Source of the DNA: Paragonimus westermani
Taxonomy: Eukaryota; Platyhelminthes; Trematoda; Plagiorchiida; Troglotrematidae
NCBI GenBank assembly: GCA_008508345.1
Contig: QNGE01000118.1
Coordinates: forward strand, 218,710 to 282,709
DNA length: 64,000 bases
Direction of reading: 5' to 3'
Numbering within the stretch: the stretch's first letter is position 1; each line of letters starts with the position of its first letter. Made by a program: the position numbers and the translations under genes. Positions 57,201-64,000 of the stretch are shown here, piece after piece. The notes beneath the pieces are model-generated. The model worked only from the letters and a program-made list of their open reading frames with translations. It ran no database searches and was not told where the DNA came from.

Positions 57201-58271
57201 AGGTAAGTGAAGCCAGCGTGGTTCCACAGTTTACAAACACTTAGGTTTCTGAAGTGACCATCCTACTAAAGATAGCTTTTGTGTTTGCTTTCCCAATTTC
57301 TTGCGTTACGTACATTTTTATATGACTGGTATTTTTTAAATTTTAAAAGGCCAATCAGTATGAGCGCCTTTAACTTCCACGTTCTCAACCAAGCGCATCA
57401 GCAAGTCACAGTGACTGGAACGTCCTTACATCTAGAATACTATATTTTGGTGTTCTTGGAGGTCAGTCCATGATTAAGACGGGCCTGTTAAGCTTAGTTC
57501 ACCTGCAGATACCTGTTGATTCAATCCCTTCCCCCGAGAACCTTGAAGCTGATTATAACGGTCATACCACAGTGAGAATCAAAATAGGAAACTAATTGCC
57601 TCGATAGAGCCTAGTGAGTAGTATCTTGTGAGATGTCAGGTGTGCGGTGAAAGTTCACAACAAATTTTGCGGAATTCTCAACCGTTCATCTTATCGTATT
57701 ACGCTCCGATATTCAACAGTTCAGGCGCTTCAATTAAAGCGTTACGTGACGCCTTTGTCAGTGTCCTCAAGCATGCTTAATTCAAACTAGTTATACACCC
57801 GATGTGGTGTGTTGGTGGAACTGCAATTGGTGCAGCGCAAGCCAGTTGCAGTGATATATAAGCGCAGGCGTCCTTTGGCTTCGGTCACTGTGACAGGCTA
57901 ATCCGAATCGGATGCCGCCAACCGTATACACCCGATTGAAGGGAGCAATAGATCCGAAACTTTCAGAGTTTCTGGTATAGCCGGTGGAGTCACTCAGGCT
58001 TGCAAGTACTTCGGTGCGTGTTCACTGATCTAAGTAAACAGATCACGACTAGATCAAATGTAACATCCAAGGTAACTACACTTAACACTGCAAAATACAT
58101 GAATGGTGACTTGATCACTTTGAATCTTCCTACTGAATAACGCCGATGTTTGCATTGTTTGTCATATCATCCACTTCCGAATAGCGCTTCACTTTCGTGA
58201 ATTTGTTGCTCTCAGACGTTGAATCAAGGGTTTTGATACTTATCTCTCCCGATCTGTACATATATTACGTC
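57201..58271. other. Non-coding stretch, no feature seen
   Basis: The plus-strand frame 57279-57473 has no recognisable motif. No repeats, RNA genes or retroelement fragments. Confidence 0.4.
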
Positions 58272-58333
58272 ATGGATTCTTGTTCCCCTCAGCATTCGTC
58301 AACTTCCTCTTCAAAAAGATCACTCGTAGAAAC
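58272..58333 (+). CDS. Candidate first exon (ATG to donor), serine-rich
   Basis: From the ATG at 58272-58274 the frame reads MDSCSPQHSSTSSSKRSLVE and ends at a strong donor (GTGAGTTTAA, 58334) with two bases of phase. An internal acceptor (TTGTTCCCCTCAG, ending 58292) gives an alternative internal exon 58293-58333 of 41 bases. The next acceptor lies only 92 bases downstream and keeps a frame open in either reading, which supports a real intron at 58334-58425. Confidence 0.33.
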
Positions 58334-58425
58334 GTGAGTTTAATATGGGTTTTCTATGAACTGGCTCCGCACCCGACCCGGCAAAATTCCTGAAGATGAA
58401 ATTCGTGTGAACAGCTTTTTTACAG

Positions 58426-58500
58426 GTTGAATGTTTGGGTGAAACAAACACTTTGGGGAAGGTTAATTATATTGCGCTTCGTAGATTTTCAACGTTGATT
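58426..58500 (+). CDS. Candidate second exon of the 58.3-kb gene
   Basis: Acceptor ACAGCTTTTTTACAG (ending 58425). Continuing from the ATG frame it reads LNVWVKQTLWGRLIILRFVD, then a TGA about 24 codons in (58498-58500). Taking the other frame of the 41-nt exon, it reads VECLGETNTLGKVNYIALRR and stays open to 58542. A weak donor (GTTAAT) follows at 58462. The product is not recognised. Confidence 0.3.
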
Positions 58501-58986
58501 GGAAGGTCGTGCACTTACCTTTTAAAGAGAGAACATTTTATATGAAACCGCTTCCATTTTGTTCATAGGCACACACGATATGCTTATTTGGGTAGCACCC
58601 AACGAGCTTCCTCTAACAACTCGGTTATTTTGATATTACATGGTTTCCTAAAAATCAAACTCATCATTGATCAAACAAATCCAAACAGACGTATCAGCTG
58701 TTCAACACCGGTAGGCAGATGCAAATGGTGTTTCCTTCTGTGGTTACACTTTGGTAAATCGAAACTGTCTTTGGGATCGAACTTATGAAAGACCCCCCAC
58801 ATGGACTCACTACCTCCACCAGTGACTTAATAAGTTGAAGTTGAGAAACATTTGTCCCGAAGATGATTGTTTGCAACAGAATGTTGAATTTAGAAGTTTT
58901 TGAGGTCCACACAAAGGTTGTGCTTGTGTACGTGTTTGTTTGAGGATTTTTATCTGGTCCATCGTTAGATGTCTTCCGTTATCTAG
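58501..58986. other. Non-coding stretch
   Basis: The frame at 58588-58788 shows no motif. Ends in a pyrimidine-containing AG (58985-58986) used by the next candidate. Confidence 0.35.
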
Positions 58987-59240
58987 TTGGAGTAGTGCTC
59001 ACGACAGAGTTGTTACATACGTACGTTACTATCTTATTCCGAAATAAGAAGAGACTTTTCGGGAAGCTGACAAGTGGCTACATTTGTTTGACATATTCAA
59101 TGTGGTTCCGTATGGCCATTACGGAGCGTTCCTGCCGTTCCCCAAATATTACATCCTTGTTCATTCATTTTGCTGTTAATAATTCCACTGTGATGCGGCA
59201 AATGAGTTATGATGGTCAATACGATACTTGGGACCCTAAG
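58987..59240 (+). CDS. Candidate exon, 254 nt, unknown protein
   Basis: Acceptor TCTTCCGTTATCTAG (ending 58986) is followed by two bases and 84 open codons: GVVLTTELLHTYVTILFRNK, later SGYICLTYSMWFRMAITERS, ending QMSYDGQYDTWDPK in phase 0 at a GTGTGAG donor (59241). This is longer than other candidates. The donor is followed after only 48 bases by a strong acceptor (59288), so a very small intron is possible. Not recognised. Confidence 0.27.
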
Positions 59241-59288
59241 GTGTGAGACAGATCAATTTTGCTTTGAGCCATTTTTGACGTGTTTCAG

Positions 59289-59315
59289 ATAGAGAAGTTT
59301 AAAATTTGGTTCTGA
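59289..59315 (+). CDS. Candidate last exon after a 48-nt intron
   Basis: Acceptor TTTTTGACGTGTTTCAG (ending 59288). In phase with the preceding exon it reads IEKFKIWF and ends at a TGA (59313-59315). The 48-base intron (59241-59288, GT-AG) is within the size range known for small flatworm introns. Confidence 0.22.
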   Translation: MEKFKIWF

Positions 59316-62300
59316 TTTACTGGCTTTGAGACTTCACTGCACAGAACAGACAGCTGCCATCTAAGATGTGTTCCGACTATTGTGGAGCTAAGTTGTACAA
59401 AAACAAATCTGAAAGATAATTTTTCGTAGTCTGATGAAGAATTATACAAGCAGCCTCGAAACCAAAGCATTTTTATCTGTCTCTCGAGCTTTTCGAGTAT
59501 GAGCATGATTATGTCGCTTCAGACATACGGACACAGTTAAATTAACCCTCTGGCAAAATTGCGTACATTTGTTTAATAACAATATCGGAGGATTCTGCTG
59601 TCTTATTGGTGTTGCGCTAATAAACTGTTCACTTTGAATTATTAAAGCAGCCTCTGGGTGCGGTTAGTTTAAAAAAGTATTGCGTCGATATAGTGAACAA
59701 GACAGCTACTTACAGCACCTACAAGAAAGAACCAGAGGGATGAGGTCACATGTCGCGTAAGTTGAGTAGTTTTGTGGGCGTTATTCTGACAAAGTTAATC
59801 GAGTTTCAGTTGCACTGGTCAGTGAATACGCCTCAAAGTGTTTGACCACACCAGTCATCCCACACATAGTCTCGCCGTTCTCAGGCGACAACTACGGGCT
59901 GTAGGCGAACCATGAAATGGTTATCATCAGTACGCTCGGATTTCTGTCACAGATCATTAAGAAAAGCATTCTGCAACTAAATGGCCTGGTCAGATAGCCA
60001 TACCTGCCTGTCTGCATATTCACAAACACTTCATTTTGACGCTACAAATTCCTTGATAACTCTAGGTGATATAAACAACAATAATATTGTGTTCATTTAT
60101 TGAAACACCTTTCACGGTCTTTTTTGTTCATTTCTGTAAATACTCTTCTTTGAAGTCTGGATAAGCGTGGATTAGTGACCAAATAATATAGTCTTCGACT
60201 AGAGATTATCGCAAACAGTACATCTTGAAATCACCCCCATCGAGGTGTATAAGCTGTTTAAAGCTGTTTATACTCCACCTGCATATTTCAGTGAAAACGA
60301 TATACCTATCAACATGAATCTATTAGCAACTTTTACAATGGACCGTCTGCTGATGATGAATAACGTTCTAACGCTTCATAAAATATGAGGAATCTTACTA
60401 ACGTATAATTAACTCTGAAATTGTCATCAGTAAACACCAAATTACCCCGGCTCCCAAATGGAATTTCAAAGAGAAGCCGAATATTGTCACAAGAACCCTA
60501 CTAATTCAAGCATACGTTAAATGACATTTAGAATAGGGGGCGTATATAGTAATGGATTTGATCTACAGAAGCAACCGAACATAGAATCATCAGCAGACAA
60601 GTGTAATTGAAAAGCAGTTTTTGCCGTTAACCATGTTCCACAGCATAAACATCTCTTCGTTAGGTCCTATTCAAAACAAACGCACCTGTAGGCCACAAAG
60701 CGAATAACAACCGGTCAAACGCGAAATCCTGTTCACACGAATGTAATCAAACAGAGCAGAGTTTGTATGATTTCGAAGCACTCATTAAGACTAAACGAAC
60801 GTTGAGTTTGAACTCGGGTTGGTCAAATTATTTTCTGGTTTTAGAAAAACAGTCTCAAGCTTGTAAGCGCCAAGCCACGATGATATATTAAACCTTTACG
60901 TACACACTGTTGACGCCAATTAAATAAATCTGCCCTATCATCTGCATACGAGACTGCACACTCAAAATATTTGTGATTGTGTTTCGTTGTGTACATGAAC
61001 AGTGTTACACAAAAGTAAGGAGTCAAAAGCTCCTTGGTCGAATTCTTTGAAAGTGAACAAATTTCACAGTATGTGAGCAGTGCGACAGTTAATAGACTTG
61101 AGTGTCGCTAGTCAGTACTCAAATGGGTGACACATGTTACTGCAGCTTTCTCATTTAACAGATTTTCCGGGCGGCTTCTTTTGTACAGAAGCCGTGTGCT
61201 TGACTTTCACGCTGGTGATTAAACCTCTAGGGTAGTATATCCTTTCAAAAGGGACTGGCTAAAACTTTTGTGGGACTACAGAAGCTGCAGACAATCGTGG
61301 GTGATGCTCAGTAAAAGTCCATTACTAACTATTAGTTCCACCATACTTAGTTAACAGATGTTTATCGATTTTCCATTGGCATCTCTGTATTCCCCATGAA
61401 ATAATAGCTCTTGACATCCGAAGAATCCTTTCCTTAGCGGTTTCTGTCCAACTAATAATGAGCCTGGATCTTTGACCAGAAGGAGTTACATCATCAGACG
61501 ATATCACAGTTTTGCTTGAACCATTTGGTCCCAATATCTACCAGAGTCCGGCTCAGTTTAAACAGGTTGTGCAGGGGATTTCTGGTTTTATAAGCCTTTC
61601 ACAAATAAACATTCAGATAACAGACTTGAGCCCCCGCAAGACTGTTTCCGGTGTTTAACCTTTTGATTTGTTCAATCTTTCAAACAACCGCATAGTGTGT
61701 CAGTTCATTTGATGTTGCCTCGAAGTGAACACAGGCCTCATAAAATGCAAATACTGGCAAAAAACAGAAAACTTTTCTTCTGGGTGGTTGTCACAAAATG
61801 AAGTGTAATAATCCATAATAACACAAAGTTTGAACAATAATTCAGGAGGTCTTGTCATGGAGTCAATACGGTTGATTGGCCTAGTCACGCCATTCATCCT
61901 CTCGGTAAATCATTGAAAATTGATAATTCTGGCATTCAGTGAAGCTAAAGAAACCAATAAGCGTCATCTCCTTGACTGTCCTGAATGTATGTTAATGTAA
62001 TAAAAAGCACTGTAATGAAAATTTCCCTAGGTGTTTGGTGGAACACACACGGTTTCATTGCTTTCCTTATCACATCGCCCTTACTGCATGTGTGTCAAGT
62101 ATGTGGCCAACCAGGAAGTGTGTGGTTCACAACATGAGATAACTGCTTGTGTGCCTTTTGAATGAATTGAGTCGGATGAGACATATTGCGAAAACGTGAC
62201 AATGTTACTCTTCCTATGCAGACCTCCGGAACGCAAATCTGTTGATGAAAAATACATACTACTGTCTGCTGACTGTAAACCTAGCGTTGCGTGTAGCATT

Positions 62301-64000
62301 GCATCGGATTATATATTTCGTTCCGTGTGCGCATATTTATACAAAGTTCAGCACGTAGCTAAACCAGACCGTTTTTATTCCCCTTGTAAACTACTTTTTT
62401 CACCCAGCATAAACTCATCAATTACAATTCGAATGTGATTCTAATCTACTATACCCAGGTTGAGCATAGACGTTGTTAATTTACCTTTTGTGAGCAAACT
62501 ACCAAAAGCAACCATACTCGCAGGGGCATTTTCATCCGGTCCCGCAGCGCATCAATATTAAATCAGCTCTCAACACAAACCATTCGTTAGATTTGACCAT
62601 GGGCTAGGGCTAACCATATTTTGGCCTGACTGACCGTTACAGAAACTACGGCGTTTGTAACGACAAACATTATCTATCGAAATTTAATATTCATCTCAAT
62701 TAAGACAGTTGTGCTGTTCACAATGCAGACGATGTGGACTGTCCGAAACCGATTATGCCAATTTTGTACTCGGTTTGGTGTGGAATAAATACACTTCTGC
62801 TGTTCTGTTACATATCCAAAGCAGGTCAGCCGTAGATTGTAAGCGTACATCGAGTACTGTCCTATTAACCAGTTTGAAATTTATACGCACACGATGATTC
62901 TAATGTTTCATTCAGTCTAAACAGTCTACAGTCTCCGTATGAATGTTTGATAAATGTGAAAATGTGGTAACGCGGTACCCTCTCTAAGTGCACCTTCTGA
63001 ACAATAGGCAAAACGTTGAGTTTGGGAACCAAAACTCCATAACTGTCTCCATATGATATCGGAAATTTCGATTGTAGACCAGACCGAGGTTAGCATACAT
63101 AACAGAATTGCTATGCGGGGAACGTGACAGAAGACAACATTTTGTAAAAGTAGTACATCAAACCACACGTCGAATGTTATTTCACTAGACTTCTAACAGC
63201 AAGTCTGGATTTTAAAAAACTTGAATGGGGTAGACGAAAGAGAATCAAGGTGGGACAGTTGTGACTCAGCTGGACAAGGGCTAGTCAACCAAAACAGGTG
63301 TTTGCAACATGACATAGATGGATAATTAGACAAAAGTGTTTCGTTAAATTATATACGCCAAACGAGTTGAGTATACTTACTTCGTCTGCGTTAGTGTAAT
63401 CGACAGATGGCGCGTTTATTTGTGCTCAAAAACAACCAAAACTGTTTGGAAATGAGGCACAGTACGGGATGTATAAGCAGCTATATCAAACCTTTCATCA
63501 ACGCCTACAATCTTCTTCTTTAGAGTCCCGTGTTCCGCAGGTGTATAGCACAGATTGTTCTCGAATTTTGCCATTCCTCTAAAAGGGCTTCCTTCAGTCG
63601 ATTTTGTCAGCTTCTTCCAGTGATGGACAACCGTACATTTACCTAATTGAATGTATTTTTTAGACGTTTATGACGAATAGGTTCCCTTTCAGTATGTGAG
63701 GCACTTGATGATGTGTCATAGTTAAGTTGGCTAAGTAGTGTTCGTTTTCGGTGGGCGTAACAAACACTAATTCGAAGGAGTTTAGCACTGAAGATTTAGT
63801 ACGTTAGTTAATCCCTGTAAAGAGAGGAAATTGCATCCATTTGTCTTAAAATAAAGGTATATGTTTTTGCTATTGATTTCCTTATGATAGGCACAGTGAC
63901 CATGGAAACAAATGTTATTTGAGTCAACCGCTTAGAAAGTTCGCATATCCTAGGGTACTTTTCTCCAGGAATATGTGGAACGTAACTGTAAAAAATTTCA
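59316..64000. other. Non-coding stretch, no convincing gene
   Basis: Open frames at 59285-59506, 60841-61026, 61325-61534, 61700-61897, 62081-62299, 62926-63168 (minus) and 62196-62438, 62709-62897 (plus) lack family motifs. A 41-base plus segment at 59716-59756 has a donor (GTAAGTTG), but the minus strand offers a competing acceptor over the same bases. A 10-bp tandem duplication is at 60251-60270. No retroelement recognised. Confidence 0.38.
60251..60270 (+). repeat. Tandem duplication of 10 bp
   Basis: AAGCTGTTTA occurs twice in a row, flanked by GTAT and TAC that pair, making a weak imperfect palindrome. No role inferred. Confidence 0.85.

Noticed and set aside
60841..61026. Minus-strand frame containing SYADD, like a LINE RT palm motif
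   Set aside because: None of the residues expected around YADD in LINE or BEL reverse transcriptases are present, and the neighbouring frames hold no RT motif.
1..64000. CRISPR arrays, bacterial operons, rRNA, prophage features
   Set aside because: Nothing of the kind is present. The retroelements and intron-like structure indicate a eukaryotic nuclear genome.

Overview
This is a eukaryotic genomic window, most likely from a parasitic flatworm (trematode or cestode). No operons, ribosome-binding sites or long intact genes are present. The sequence is moderately AT-rich and mostly non-coding, with decayed Penelope-like retroelements (PLEs), one decayed Ty3/gypsy element, and a scatter of short open segments bounded by GT-AG splice signals. 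The flatworm assignment is an inference from the retroelement types (PLEs with GIY-YIG endonucleases from at least two lineages, and a gypsy element), the very short candidate exons and the long gene-free stretches. No marker gene proves it.

Layout. 0-6.5 kb: a tRNA-like repeat (about 622-698), a minus-strand PLE reverse-transcriptase relic (3045-3815), several weak exon candidates, and one better exon at 6383-6491 that weakly resembles mitochondrial ribosomal protein L30. 7.4-9.8 kb: the best-preserved PLE, with RT, GIY-YIG endonuclease, a TATA-like box and a hammerhead-ribozyme-like 3' motif. 9.8-20.4 kb: almost empty, except for a 203-bp direct duplication interrupted by a single N (15315) that looks like an assembly join. 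20.5-24.7 kb: a Ty3/gypsy element with recognisable gag zinc knuckles, protease, RT, RNase H/connection and integrase, all broken. 24.7-40.9 kb: mostly empty, with a minus-strand PLE endonuclease relic near 29.0-29.4 kb. 40.9-41.3 kb: another PLE endonuclease relic. 45.4-48.7 kb: three phase-compatible candidate exons. 49.0-50.5 kb: a PLE with an internal deletion in its RT. 54.9-59.3 kb: the densest group of splice-bounded open segments on the plus strand, and the best candidate for host gene sequence. 59.3-64 kb: nothing convincing.

The retroelement calls rest on recognisable family motifs and are strong. The host-exon calls rest only on splice consensus and open frame. They are offered as hypotheses with low to moderate confidence, because short open segments next to AG and GT are expected by chance in 64 kb. 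No undescribed defence, toxin or replication system was found. The most unusual items are the N-flanked duplication, the hammerhead-like motif, the mixed PLE lineages and the possible microexons.
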